Counted from the stretch's first letter, positions 22,412 through 35,117 are shown. The stretch: DNA of 64,000 nt from Corylus avellana (GCF_901000735.1 NC_081546.1:11671629-11735628); one strand, 5' to 3'. Numbers and translations are program-made. Notes: generated by a model from the letters alone, not told the origin.

Positions 22412-23812
22412 ATGCCACGGAGATATGCGTTTGGGAGGGCGGAAGATGCCACCCACCCTGACACAATGAGAGCCGCCTTGTCGGAATTCATCGCCACTTT
22501 CATCTTTGTGTTTGCAGGGGAAGGCTCTTTACTAGCTCTGGGTAATTATATATCTTCAGTTGTTTTCCATCCTCCCTAGATCGTTTATGGTGTTTGTATA
22601 AAATTCATGTGGTTTGTGTTTTGGCAGGGAAGATATACTACAAGGATACAGGGACGACGCCGTCGGAGCTAGTGGTCGTCGCGCTGGCGCATGCATTCTC
22701 TCTGTTTGTGGCAGTGTCAGTCAGCATGAATATTTCCGGCGGCCATGTCAATCCTGCCGTCACCATGGGCACCCTTCTCGGCGGGAGGATCTCCGTTCTC
22801 CGCGCCGTCTTCTACTGGATTGCCCAGCTTTTGGGTGCTGTTGTGGCAGCGCTCTTGCTCAGGCTTGTCACCAATAACATGGTACAACATGCCCACTTTT
22901 TTTTTTAATTTTTAATCCGGGTATCCAAGGCCTTCGGTTCAACTAAATTCGGAGACCCTACCTTATGAGATCCTCTTATGTTCTCAAATTCATAAATCTC
23001 ACATCTCATCTAAGAATAGCCATGTTTCAGTATTTAGTGAGAAAGCTATTCTCAAACAATTTAATAAGCTTAAATGCTAAAACATGTCTTATTTTAGACG
23101 ATGAATTTAAGAATTTCAAATTTTAAAAAAAATTATAAGAATCCCTCCCACCTCATCTCCTTTTATGGATGTTTACTTATAACGTGTTTGAGATTGTTCA
23201 GAAAAATAATCTTTTTATTAAAGAAAAAAAAAAAACCCTTATTTTCAAGAAGGCAAAAAAGGTGCTTTTTAAGTTTTTTTTATTAAACGGACTAATTTTT
23301 GCATAACACAACTTTTTTATTTAGTAAAAACACTTTTTGAAGATATAATTTTTCTTTTTTTAAAAAAAAAAAAAAAAAAGAAAATGCTGAAATTATTGTT
23401 ATGATGTTTTTGGTGTTGATTTCAGAGACCAGTGGGGTTCTCCGTAACGGCAGGTGTAGGGGAGTGGCATGGGCTTATATTCGAGATCATTATGACATTC
23501 ACGCTGGTTTACACTGTTTTTGCAACTGCCATCGATCCCAAACGGGGTAGCTTGGGGACGATTGCGCCGCTGGCGATCGGCTTCATCGTCGGAGCGAATA
23601 TCCTGGCAGGCGGGCCGTTTGACGGAGCGTGCATGAACCCTGCCCGAGCTTTTGGACCGGCTTTGGTCGGGTGGAGATGGAAGAACCACTGGATCTACTG
23701 GGTTGGTCCCCTTCTAGGCGGTGGCTTTGCAGGCCTAGTGTATGAGTACATGGTGATTCCCACAGAGGTCCCCCATCACACCCACCAGCCCTTGGCTCCT
23801 GAAGATTACTAG
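22412..23812 (+). CDS. TIP3: tonoplast intrinsic protein, TIP3 class aquaporin
   Basis: A vacuolar-membrane water channel of the alpha-TIP (TIP3) group, typical of protein-storage vacuoles in seeds. Three exons join in frame: 22412-22541, 22628-22881 and 23426-23812, giving 256 residues, the normal TIP size. Six hydrophobic segments are visible. Both pore motifs are present: NPA at residues 85-87 (GGHVNPAVT) and 199-201 (ACMNPARAF). The predicted selectivity filter is His65, Ile in the fifth helix, Ala196 and Arg202, the TIP3 pattern. The N-terminus [19 protein letters not shown] and the C-terminus QPLAPEDY are TIP3 signatures. AATAAA lies at 23837. The exons are GC-rich beside their AT-rich surroundings. 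The gene looks intact, but its contig sits between two gaps, so its genomic position is uncertain. Confidence 0.93.
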
Positions 23813-25600
23813 TTTCGGCCTCTTGTTTCTATTTGTAATAAAATTGCATGTGGTTTAGGCCTTTGCTTTTGTTTGCTATCTCACATCTATGTTTGGTTTT
23901 ATTTATATGTTTAATTTATGTTTTGGGTCGGAATCTTCTTAGTTTATCCATTGTCTGCAAGTGTTGTACTTGGTTACTTGTTAATAAAATGCAAACCTTG
24001 TTCCCTTCAGTAACTTTATGCTCCAGATCATATTAGTGCTGCTTTTGTTCCCCCCTCTGTAATTTCTTTTTCCTTTTTCCAATGTATTGCTTATGAAAAA
24101 AAAAAAAAAAAAAACCTCAGGTTAAATATACAAAGGCTAGTTTTTTCTGTAACATATATGGTTGATAACTGAAGGATTAGAATCATTTTGGCTGCTTCCA
24201 GAATCACAGTAAAATAGTTGATAGCATACGGATAACGTCGGTAAAAATAAAAAAAATCATTAGAGAGACTAACAAGGAAATTCTACAAAAGATTTAAGGC
24301 CAACTGGGTATAAATTTTATCACTATGATACAATGAACTGAGTAGAGTATAAATTCTACAAAAGAATGAATTGCTCAGAGATGAGCCAATCTACCATTGT
24401 TTCTCCAAGAGTGGAAAACAAAAAATGCGTAACATTGAATGAAGGGTGCAAGTAATAATTGTTTCAGGGAGGGGAAGGAAATGACATCATTTTAATACTA
24501 TTTAGCAATGTTATTTAGTAGATTATTATAAGCAAATTATTATACGACTGAAATGACGTAGCAATAAAATTTAATAATTAATTATTTTTTAAAAAACTAT
24601 TTCTTGTTAATCTAAAGATTAATTCTTATTGCCCCGTCATCTCAATTGTATGAGAGTTGTAAAATTATCTACTAAATAGCATTACTTTTAAAATAAATGA
24701 AAACAAACGGGTATACACGATTGGTATCGTGTTATGTGTTATGTTTGGTTATAGAATCTGGCAACCCAAGGAGCAAGTTTGGTGTTGTGAGGTGTTCTTT
24801 GGTTGGCAGAGTAATAATCGGACCAATAACAGGGAGAGAGTGTATCAGCAAATTTCCCATCAATGTAGATGCAAAATGGTAGCCAATTTTCACCCCCATT
24901 CATTCTTCTCTTCCGCTCTCTTGGGTATGCCAATGGTGCCTGCACATACCTGCATTACATCCAAGCCAAAACACACACATGAATCGGGTATATGACCAAA
25001 CAAATGGCATGCTGGAGACGAAAGTGGGTGAGGAGTGAAGCAGTGAGAAACAATACCTGATACCATCAACCACAGCATCCCAGCAGAAATGGGTATGACC
25101 AAACACATGACATGCAGATGCACTCCCCTGGATTCCATGTATAGACCGTATGCGAACCTCGAGATAATCGGAGCCGATGATTTTGGGGAGCTTGGGATAG
25201 AATAGCATCCTCTTCTCTGGACATAGCTCTTGCCTTTTGAAACAAGGTATGTAATCAGTTATGAGATCTATGCCTACCACAGAGAGTAATAGGACACTCA
25301 ACTCACAAAACAAAATAAGTGATCGGTACTTGAGGTTCAGGGGTTATTTGACAACGTTAATAATTGGCCAAATATATTAGCCAGGATGTTTAAACTGCCT
25401 CATTCAGTAATGCTATTGAACTTCACAAGAACCGCTGTAGCACGAACAATATGATGGGAATAAAGGCACAGAGTTGCACTAAAAACACAACGAAATGAGA
25501 TACAAGGCTCCACTTGAGGTGGGAGTCAAACTGCAGTACAAAGACAAATGACCATAGCTAAAACATAACTCTAACAAACTACTGAACATATAATGCTACA
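23813..25600. other. 3' flank of TIP3, no further gene supported
   Basis: Contains the TIP3 3' end, then AT-rich DNA. Open frames around 24700-25310 overlap on both strands and show no recognisable domain, so none is called. Confidence 0.4.
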
Positions 25601-25700
25601 NNNNNNNNNNNNNNNNNNNNNNNNNNNNNNNNNNNNNNNNNNNNNNNNNNNNNNNNNNNNNNNNNNNNNNNNNNNNNNNNNNNNNNNNNNNNNNNNNNNN
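25601..25700. other. assembly gap (100 N)
   Basis: Second 100-N gap, closing the contig that holds TIP3. Duplicated block copy 2 starts at the very next base. Confidence 0.99.
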
Positions 25701-27368
25701 CTATAAAAATGCGTTCAAGACAAAGCAGTGACAAGTATTAAGAAAAAAACAAAAGAAATATTAAACCAGGTCATACCCTGATCATTAGTTCATGCAAATC
25801 AATTATATTAAAAGAAAGTGCAATAGATTATACAAGAAAGGTGAAAATAGTGTTTAATTTTAAAAAATGGCTTGCATGAAATGAAGAATATTCACTGCTT
25901 ATGCAAGGAAAGGAAAAGGTAGTCACATACACAACTGTTGGTATAATTACCCATAATACTCCTAAATTATAGAAAGCTTTGTTTTTTACGGATTCTAGTT
26001 ATAAATCAATCTAACAGTAATGGATGCTACTAACCCGGTTTGTAATGTAGAGAGCCTCCACCATCTCAACGGATCTGTTATGTACTACAGCAGCCACCTG
26101 GATATGCACAGAAGTCAATAATAGAAAAGAGACCAAAAACAAAACTGGAGCACGTTATAAATTGTCTCATTAGAACAGAAAATTTTATTGTAAACAGTAT
26201 TACAGGGAGAAAGCATGAAAAATGTTTGCATATGTATGTATAACCAAATTAGATATCAAGTTACACCACAAAAATTAGAAGCTGCTTATATAATGAAAGA
26301 CAACCAATTATGGCTAATTAAGTAAATCCCAAAAGAGTAAATAAAACACAACGTCAAATAAAGGCATACCTTCTTCCAGTCTTTTCCATATTTCCGATAG
26401 GTTTCATAAAATGCTCAAGCTCCTCCTTGCTCCATTGAGGTCCTAACTTATCAGAATATTTCCTTTTCTGTGCATAAAATACAGCAGCCAAAATATTAAA
26501 AAAAAAAATATCCACACTTTGAAGCTTTAAAGTCAACTCAACTAAGCCTTAATCTCTGTATACTGGGTTGGTTTATGGACCTCAATAACAAATTATGTTT
26601 GCCCACATAAATACATTCTCATGCAAACAAGAGGCTCAATTGATGATCCTATATATTTTGTTGTTCTATCCTATCTGAAATTATCCTTTCTATTGCCACA
26701 AAGATTGACTGTGTCCAATACAAGCTAGAGGCCATCATTTTGAAGATCCTATCAGATACTTCAAAATTTCATAAAAGGCCCACACTACATTCTACCCTCC
26801 ATAAAAACTGACCAACAAAGGTTTATTAAACTTGGTTAACAAGTGTAACCAAACCAAGACATAGAGAGTCAAAGCACAACAAAGAAGAATAATGGTTACA
26901 ACTAAATGAACAAATAACGAATAAGATAGGTATTAATTAAGTTATAGGAAAAGTAGAGGAAAAAAAAACTTGTTTAGGATCCAAGAGAACATGTTTATTG
27001 ATTTGGAATGTGCATCAATTCCTAGTCCTAAGTTGAATGTCAAAGCATATTTGATCACCTAATCCATATTGAAAGAGGATCTCTCTGCCCAAATTGTTTC
27101 CTTCTGCTGAAAAATAATGAAATAAAAATGATTGTTTTGGATAACCAAAGCTAACATACCAGCTCAAATTGGCTTGAAATGCAATGCTCAAACTCCTCCA
27201 CAACCTTACTTAGCACAGATTCAACCAGATTTCCCTCCCTGAAATTTAACAAATTTATTTTGAATTACTATACAAATTTCTATCCGTAAACCATATATGT
27301 TCTATCCTCAGCATCTGATGTATGTGAAAAATGGGTTAAAAGTAACAGAAATTTCTATTTTAATAAAA
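25701..27368. repeat. duplicated block, copy 2 (starts at the gap)
   Basis: Partner of 20125-21795, collinear over the whole length. It continues beyond the point where copy 1 stops at its gap and so shows the upstream kinesin exons that copy 1 lacks. Confidence 0.9.
26033..26467 (-). pseudogene. ALWAYS EARLY SANT exons, fragment copy 2 (frameshifted)
   Basis: Same two exons as copy 1. The SANT exon at 26370-26467 is 98 bases, one shorter than in copy 1, because one A is lost near 26408. This shifts the frame after KEELEHF. The following exon (about 26033-26097) reads VAAVVHNRSVEMVEALY, keeping the family's R where copy 1 has G. The two copies therefore differ by real substitutions, which suits either two haplotypes or a recent duplication. 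Confidence 0.8.
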
Positions 27369-27829
27369 AACAGAGATACTAAAGTCCCTAATTCTTTGAG
27401 AATCCTGATCCCTGAATACATACTTGTTCCAGATCAGACGCCTCAAACGTAGGAATTCCCATTTCCTGCACAGCCACCAGGAAATTCCTCACATTCTCAA
27501 AGTACTGAAATGCGGACAATGCAGCCCCATCAAGAACCAGAGCAGAATCACATGGACTTTCCACCACCTAAAAAGAAATCAAACTACTGCTTAAACATCC
27601 CAAATTGAAAAAACAAAAAAGACACAGAATTTAATGAAGATAAGGATGAGGAAAAGGCTAACCTTGGGCACAGCTCCAGAGTAAACCTTGTTGAGCACAT
27701 TGCAGAGAATGATCCCACTTCTCAATCCCAGCCTGAACTCCTGCTCCGACGGCTCCGCCGGCAAATCCTTCGCCCCCGCTACTCCCACCATCTTCCTCAG
27801 CCACCCCGCCGCTTCGTTCCTTCTCGACG
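27160..27829 (-). pseudogene. KIN-14 kinesin CH-domain exons, captured fragment
   Basis: Three exons on the minus strand carry the N-terminal half of a KIN-14 kinesin, a minus-end-directed motor family with a calponin-homology domain. 27663-27829 gives AAGWLRKMVG...LPAEPSEQEFRLGLRSGIIL. 27424-27567 gives DGAALSAFQYFENVRNFLV...PTFEASDLEQ. 27160-27238 gives NLVESVLSKVVEEFEHCIS. Splice signals survive. However, the exons that normally join DLEQ to the VESVLSKVVEEFE segment are missing, so the frame does not continue from the second to the third exon (a stop arises). The motor domain is absent, and ALWAYS EARLY exons follow instead. This is a rearranged captured fragment. Confidence 0.85.
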
Positions 27830-28150
27830 CTATCAATCACCAAAACAAAACAAACCCATCAACCACTCTCTCCCAGTCATTCACCACAACTAACACATCT
27901 TATACCTCTTTATCCTATAATTATGAAAATGATAATATAAAGGGCAAACATATCATGAATAATGGCTTAAAACTACAAAACAACACCTATCATTGGAAAC
28001 ACAAGCCGAAAACCACAAATATTGGCAAAGTTTAACAGTTTAACACCTTTTAGAGAAGACTACTATGCATTAACACTACTTCACCACATCAGACAACAAT
28101 CTTCAAACTAATCTAAATGCTCACAAGCAACATAACTCAAAATGACTAAC

Positions 28151-28328
28151 CTCATCAAAATCATCAAAAATATGTGAGAACTGCCCCATGAACCAAACCT
28201 GCCAAGGGAGAAAACTATTAAATATATGTTTTACAATCTATGGCCAGGAAAATTCCAAAACCCAAAATAAAGTACTTATCTGCATCTTCTTCCTTGCCAA
28301 TTCATCCTCATAAGCAATTTGAGTAATC
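28151..28328 (-). pseudogene. two small exon-like fragments, one ATAD3-like
   Basis: On the minus strand 28281-28328 follows an acceptor and reads AYEDELARKKMQ, close to the RYEDELARKRMQ signature of plant ATAD3-type mitochondrial AAA proteins. 28151-28198 is a 48-base exon with both splice sites (acceptor AG, donor GTTAGT) reading VWFMGQFSHIFDDFDE, which I do not recognise. Both lie upstream of the kinesin exons in the same orientation and may be further captured pieces. The matches are very short. Confidence 0.4.
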
Positions 28329-28816
28329 TACTACAATGAACCAATATATAATATCAAAGACAATGAGAATGAAACCCAACATGATAGAGAAACAGATACT
28401 AAAAATGTGTTTGTTCATGAAACATATTAAAGTGAGAACCTGCTTGGGTGGTTTAACTTTCTTGTACTCTTATCATCCTGCATACACTTAAAAATAAAAT
28501 TTAGAAAGATATTATTACTCCCTTGCATTGTTTACTCAAAGTTCTTTAACCTTGATAAACATGTCAAGGGAGATTTACTAACTCAAAAGTTCTTGAACCA
28601 AAAATTTTGCGAATATCTTAACATAATATAAACCAAATGAAAAGTACCAACAAATATACATTACCAAACAGATCACGATCAACAAATACTCAAATACACA
28701 ATAGCAAATAGAAAGTACCAACAACTATCCAAATACATAGTATTAAAAAATATATCTCAAATAGATGGTATCAAAAAGTACATCCTAAATAAATGGTTAT
28801 TCCAAAGCTCCCTCAA
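28329..28816. other. AT-rich CACTA interior, no gene seen
   Basis: Lies between the captured-fragment cluster and the end of the TNPA-like gene. No exon or motif was recognised. Confidence 0.4.
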
Positions 28817-30730
28817 TTGTTGGCTTCACTTGATGCACCTCCAAGCAAGCTCCCTCCAGACCTAAGAAGAATAGAATTTCATATAATGATCAATAAGCTT
28901 TTTAACGATTACTTAGTATGTGTGTTTTTGTAAAATTAATGCATAGGTATAGTTTCACTAACCCTCCAATACGTGACATTAAGAACTCAACAATGGCTTT
29001 CAATTTGTTGGTTTCCTCAACGTTGGCTTGCAAATTCTCCCTATACTGATGAAGTTCGATTCTAGTCTGTTGAAGGTCGCTTTGAGTATCTTCTTGTCTT
29101 TTCCTACACTCGTCATGGTTGTCGAAGTGGGTGAACGCTTGAGATGAAGTACTTAAAGGGGTAGGAATAAGACCGCATCCCATTCCTCTAACGTAACCAG
29201 ATCGTCGGCCCCCTAACACTTGTGTGACTATTTCTTGCATTCGGTCCTCGACACTTGTCCCTTCCACACTGCCTCCCTCTAAGGCCTCACTGGTTGTTAA
29301 TTCTTGCATTTGAAGCTGCACAAGTCATAGTTGGCCTTAGTTTAATATATACTTCATGCAAGTTTACTATTCATGTACTTCACTAATCAACTTAATGATC
29401 GGAGCGTAAACATTTACTTACATATAGACTTTTGCATTTGTCGTTCACAAACTCTTTATCCTTTTTTCTTGTATGGGTAGCCTCATATAGTTCAACAGGA
29501 TTGGGCTTCACTTTTGTTTCTTGTTCCTACACATAATACATATAATCAAAGTTTACACTAAATAATGTTAGTTTAATTAAATTATAAAAAAGAGATACTT
29601 ACTTTTTTGTAAATGACGTTAACAAATGAACAAGTCCCAGCTGTGTGCTTTGTTTCCAATTTGCTTCTGTTTTTTATATTTCGTTCAGACTTTTTCTATA
29701 AAATTTGGAGAAAAAAAAACACAATTATTCATAAAATGTCTTCAAGTGCATGCAAATTATTTCAATCTGAATTTTCTAATCAGTATAATAATATATATTT
29801 ACCTTCCATTTATCGTCATCAAATGAGTCACATATTAGGTTCCACTGTTCAGGACCATACTACTGGCACATTTTCCCTCCCAATAGCCTTAGCCTTGGCA
29901 ATCCCTTCATCATCGTCTTTATCAATGCCTTCAAAATATTTTTTGTAGTGGTCCCTATACAAGTTCGAACAAATCCTAGCATATGCACGACCCAATTTAT
30001 TTTCAACAGCTTTGACATGCTCGTATCGTCCCATATTCAGTGTGAAGTTTGACTGATACATAATAGATAAGAAAACAATGGTAAAAAATGTGTCACATTA
30101 TTTTTTGATACGAAACATATTCTTAAACATTATATTGATATTCATACCTGAACATGAAATAATAACTTGCTCTTTCATCAACTAGGACCTTTTTCCATTC
30201 ACCGTGATGGAGTTCGCACATGTTACGAATAATCTCCTCAATCTTGCTTGCAAACCATGATGCATTATCGCCTACAAGTGCCCGGTGTCTATTTGGGATG
30301 TTTAGCACTAAGGGACAATTCTTAAGTACGTGCTCACTCAACTTCTTACACTTGGCCTTACCCTTTACACTTCTGACAGACGTGGTAGCTGTTACGCAAA
30401 ACATGGCAATATTGTCAAATGTCTATAACAAACCAAAATAATACAAAAATAACATTTCATAAACATATAATTCATGAACTTACAAGATGCAGTAGGGGCG
30501 ACTCCTTGTGAATCTAATCCTGCCACTGAGTGAATATGATTATTAAACTCGTGCGAAGGATGCATATCCACTGACTCGAGGAGGAGGGGGGGCGAGGGCG
30601 CCATTTGCATATCTGTATCACCAAACCCAGAATTGGGAGTCGGACTCTCATGCTCGTCAATAAGGCCCCGACCTTAACCTTGGCCTCGGCCTCGTGCTGC
30701 TGGAACACGTTTACGTCCTGTTGTTGTCAT
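28817..30730 (-). pseudogene. CACTA second gene, Ptta/En/Spm plant transposase (TNPA-like)
   Basis: A multi-exon gene of the plant transposase Ptta/En/Spm family, the regulatory DNA-binding partner of TNP2 in CACTA elements. The ATG at 30730 opens with TGRKRVPAARGRGQ, typical of this family. A TAA stop follows in frame at 30674-30676, in a GRGQG/GRG stretch. Exon 1 ends with GTAAGT near 30485. Later exons carry KLSEHVLKNCPLVLNIPNRH (about 30145-30390), NMGRYEHVKAVENKLGRAYA (about 29850-30050), the family's KDKEFVNDKC region near 29440-29465, and a C-terminal coiled coil with a gly-rich tail (28900-29320). The last short exon near 28817-28862 ends SLLGGASSEANN. Exon borders between 29320 and 29830 are uncertain. 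A single stop in an otherwise sound gene suggests recent loss, or a base error. Confidence 0.75.
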
Positions 30731-30859
30731 TGTTATGATCAATCTGCAAACAACTCAAAAACCAAAAAATTATATTAGTCAAATTATAACCATATAGTAT
30801 GTTCAATATTTTTGACAAACATACAATAATCATGTTAGTAAAAAAAAAAAACAAACACC

Positions 30860-30869
30860 ACAATACATG

Positions 30870-30920
<51 letters not shown>
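30860..30920. repeat. compound microsatellite (AT)n(AG)n
   Basis: An AT run followed directly by an AG run between the two CACTA genes. Confidence 0.95.
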
Positions 30921-30921
<1 letters not shown>

Positions 30922-30979
30922 ATCAACTTCATTAAATATGCTAATACACTTTGTACTTACACCAAATGTGAGCTTATGT

Positions 30980-33900
30980 TCAACACATATCATCATCAGA
31001 TTCGTATTCAGAATCTGTATCACTGTTACTTGAAGATGATTGTTCGTGTTCAGAGTCCTCTTCGTGTTCAGAGTTTATATCGTTGTCACTACATAATTCC
31101 TCTTCCTCATCAAAGTTTGTATCATAGTCCTCGTCCGGCAAGTTATCGTTGGCAAACATGCTTGCATCAAGTTGAATATATAATTCATCAATTGCTATTG
31201 TCGCATCATCTCTACGTAATAGAGTAAAGGCTTCAACATTTGCTTCATTAACAAAGACCATATTACCCCCAACACATTCACCTTCCTGGTATACGTCATC
31301 ACTGAGTCTTTCGTCATCTTCTGTATTATCTCCCTTTTGTACTGTTGGAATATCATAGATGTCTCTATTGATCCACTTCTGCACCACTTTCCAATTACCA
31401 CCCAATTTGGGATCATCCAAGTAAAACACTTGCGAAGCTTGACATGCTAAGATGAACGGGTCGGATTCACACCATGTACGAGAAGTATTCACAATCGTGA
31501 AGCCTTTGTCCATTTGTACTCCTGTTGCACTCCCAGTGTCCCACCAATCGCACTCAAACAAGTACACGAGATTTTGGCCAGGGTAACGTAACTCTAGAAT
31601 ATTTTTTAACTCACCATAATACTCAGTTATTGAGGTTTCGTCCTCACCTGAAACAGAAACCCCACTGTTCTGGGTAGTGCGAGTTTCTGCACATTCTTTC
31701 GTGTGGTACCTAACCCCATTCACGATGCAACCTCTATACGATCTAACATGACGATCAGGCCCGCATGCAAGATCATATAATTGTTTTGAGCCATTTTCTG
31801 CAGTACACCCACTATTGTATAAGCGTTTATGGAACCAACGTTCAAAGTTAGCCTCATGCTTTTTATCAATGTCACGGCCGCCTTCTCTTTTGATCATATT
31901 ATAATGTTCACTGCATGAAAAATAAACGTATTCGTAAATGAGCATCAACGCTACAATTATAACATGTCGTAACAGGTAAAACACAAAGACCATTACTAAA
32001 CTTACTCCAAATATGAGGCCGTTTCGTTACAGTTGGTAAGCACATACCATCGTGCCCTACCAAAATCATTAGCATCCAGTGTTACTAATTTAGCTGCTCC
32101 TAACGGCCGAACTCGTTGGGAGAACACATCCAAGCGCTGGCTCATTTCTACAACATCAACGTCAACATTTCTCCGTTCACGGTTCCATCTTGTCTCAATC
32201 CCCCGAAGATACCTGGAACAGAAGGTCAAGCTCTCCTCAGCTAGGTAACACTCGGCAATAGACCCCTCTGGACGCGCTTTGTTACGCGTCCACTTCTTAT
32301 ATCTTCCAAGTTCTCTTTCGAACGGATACATCCAACGGTTTTGTACGGGACCAGCAAGCTCGGCCTCCAGAGGTAAATGAAGTGCTAGATGGATCATAAC
32401 ATCAAAAAAAGCTGGCGGAAATATTTTTTCCATTTTGCATAAAATTATTACAATGTCGACTTTCATTTGTTTCAGGATATCAACTTTCAACGTCCGTGCA
32501 CATAACTGCGTAAAAAAGGTACTCAACTCGGTCAATGTTGTTCGTATTTTCGACATAGAGAAATTTCGAATTGCAACAGGAAGCAAGCGCTGTAAGAAGA
32601 CATGACAATCGTGGCTTTTCATACCCGAAATTTTACCAGAAAGCTAGTTCACACATCGACCAATGTTAGATGCATACCCATCAGGAAATTTAACACCTTT
32701 TAACCACTCACATAAACTCTTCTTCTCATCTCTTGTCAAGGTGTACTTCGCAAGTGGCATCCTATAAGTTTCACCATTTGGCTGCACATGCAATTCTTTA
32801 TGTATACCTATCAACTGTAATTCTCTTCGTGCCTTGACTGTATCCTTGGTCTTCCCATCAATATTCATCAATGTACCTAAGATACTTTCACATATGTTCT
32901 TCTCAATATGCATTACATCTAAATTGTGACGTACTTTCAAACTTGGCCAGTAAGGCAACTCAAAGAAAATACTTCTCTTCTTCCAATTCAACACAACATC
33001 TGTGTACTTTCTCTTTCTCCCGCTTGTTTTTCGAAATTGTAAACCCTCAGCATCCCTTAGCTGTTTCAACAATTGACTTGCAGACAATTCTTCAGGTTCC
33101 AATCTATGCTCCTCTGTACCATCGAACAAATCTCCTCTTTTGCGCCATGGATGCTTTTGAGGAAGCCACCGACGATGACACATGAAGCACACCTTATGCC
33201 CATACTTTAAATACCTGAACGATGTATCCTTATTACATACTGGACATGCAAGATTTCCATTTGTAGACCACCCAGATAATTTTCCATATGCGGGAAAATC
33301 ATTTATAGTCCATAGTAATGTCGCATGCAATTGAAATGTCTCTTTCTTTGATGCATCGTACACGCGTATGCCTTCATTCCATAAATCTTTCAAGTCATCA
33401 ACCAATGGGCGCAAATATACATCAAGATTCTTTCCGGGATCTGAAGGCCCGGGGATAATAAGGGACAACATTAAATTTGGACTCTTCATACACATCCACG
33501 GAGGGAGATTATACACCGTTAACATTACTGCCCATATGCTATATGTTGTTGTGCTCATATTACCATATGGGTTGAAACCATCACTTGCTAAACCAAGCCG
33601 CACATTACGGGAATCACTTGCAAACCACTCATGTCTTTTATCAAACTCTTTCCATACAATAGAATCGGCAGGGTGTCTGAGAGTATTGCCATCATCTTCT
33701 CGACCTTCTTTGTGCCACCGCATTTCCTTGGCCATTTCTTTTGTCATAAACAACCGTTGTAACCTTGATTTTATTGGGAAATACCATAAGACCTTTTGAG
33801 GAATATTACTTTTTTTGCCTTTGCCATCAATCCATCTTGAATTGTTGCACTTTGGGCATACCACTTTGTCTGCATGTTCTTTCCAAAAAAGCACACAACC

Positions 33901-34569
33901 ATTCTTGCATGTGTGTATCTTATCGTAACCGAATCCCACGTGTCGCCTAAACTGTATTGCTTCTCTATACGAGCGTGGCAATGTCTCTCCATCTGGGAGG
34001 GCCATCTTTATCAAGTCAATCATCATATCAAGCGCCTTGTTACTCATGTTGCAGAACGCCTTTATATGAAGCATCTTCAGTACAAAAGCAATTTGTGTAA
34101 ATTTCTTGCAGCCTGGATAAAGTTCTCGTAAACCATCTTCCCAAAATTGGTAGAAGGAGCTTGTTTGTTCGTGATCATCAGTTGTGGGGCCCTGTGAAGT
34201 AGAGGATTCTCCGATGTTAGCATCAACAAATGTCCCCATACATACATCGTCTAACAATTCTTCAACTGCATCAACCTCCTCCATCATTTCACTTGTATGT
34301 GTGTGCATGTTTGTAGAAGTGTTTTCCCTAAAATGATCTTCTTCCCAGTGAAATATCCATCTAGTGTACGTCGGAGTAAATCCATTCATATACAAGTGAC
34401 CCTTCACCTCGCTAATATGAGAATAATATCGATTTGCACAATCACGGCATGGACACTTTGTCATATCACGTGAATCAACTGATTTAACTGCCATTCCCAT
34501 GAATTCTTCCACACCTTTTTGAAATCGCTCTAAACATCGAGTACTTTCCCGCATCCAACTTCTATCCAT
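30980..34569 (-). pseudogene. CACTA transposase TNP2, one in-frame stop
   Basis: The DDE-type transposase of plant CACTA elements. The ATG is at 34569. Exon 1 (32006-34569) begins with the transposase-associated domain (MDRSWM, CPCRDCANR near residue 40), then the TNP2 core (SIWAVMLTVYNLPPWMCMK, DFPAYGKLSGWSTNG, KVRHNLDVMHIEKN), then a DUF4218 region (KSHDCHVFLQRLLPVA, FPPAFFDVMIHLALHLP). A GTAAGT donor and an acceptor at 31911 join it to exon 2 (30980-31910), a DUF4216 region (YLFECDWWDT, DPFILACQASQVFYLDD) with an acidic Ser/Asp/Glu-rich tail. The joined frame is 1165 codons. Its only defect is a TAG at 32644 between GRCVN and LSGKISG, where relatives usually have Leu. Length and domain order are those of a full TNP2. 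Confidence 0.92.
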
Positions 34570-35117
34570 ATTGATGTCCCTATTAGAGGTTATTCGTTAC
34601 GTACATGTACGCACATAAGGAAATTAAAAGATCAGATTCTTAAGAATTAATAGAATTAAATGGGAGGCCTGTTCTCAAATATTGATGCTAACTCAATGCC
34701 ATGTTACCTAACAAAATATTCTTGAAGTGGGTTAGTAGTTTAGAATAAATTTCTATTTGTAATTTATTTACTTGTTTAGCTCATTGACAGTTTTACATTT
34801 TTTACCATTGTTGTTAGCTTTGATATTTATTATAGAATGTTGTCTTGCTTCAAGTTTATTGTGCTACTTTCTTATTGAACTTAAATGGAAAAGACAATAC
34901 AATCATGTACTATACCAACTTTGATAATATAAGTTGATGTGAATTAGAAAATTAATAACATAATCCTAATATAAGAATAAGACTTAATACTAATAAACCA
35001 GTAATAATAAGAGAAGAAGCTAGGTTTAATAGGTTACAAGAGAAGAAGAGAGGTTTAATGCAACCACAAGAGAAGAAGGGAGAGATGCAGTGGGAATACA
35101 AGTTTTCAGACAATCAC
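34570..35117 (-). promoter_or_regulatory. upstream region of TNP2
   Basis: About 550 AT-rich bases between the TNP2 start and palindrome array 2. It must hold the TNP2 promoter or leader, but no TATA box stands out. Confidence 0.35.

Noticed and set aside
24697..25313. Overlapping open frames downstream of TIP3 on both strands
   Set aside because: No recognisable motif, splice structure or codon bias; left unannotated.
20451..27829. A working KIN-14 kinesin or ALWAYS EARLY gene
   Set aside because: The motor domain, linking exons and most ALY exons are absent, the frame breaks between exons, and the pieces lie inside a transposon.
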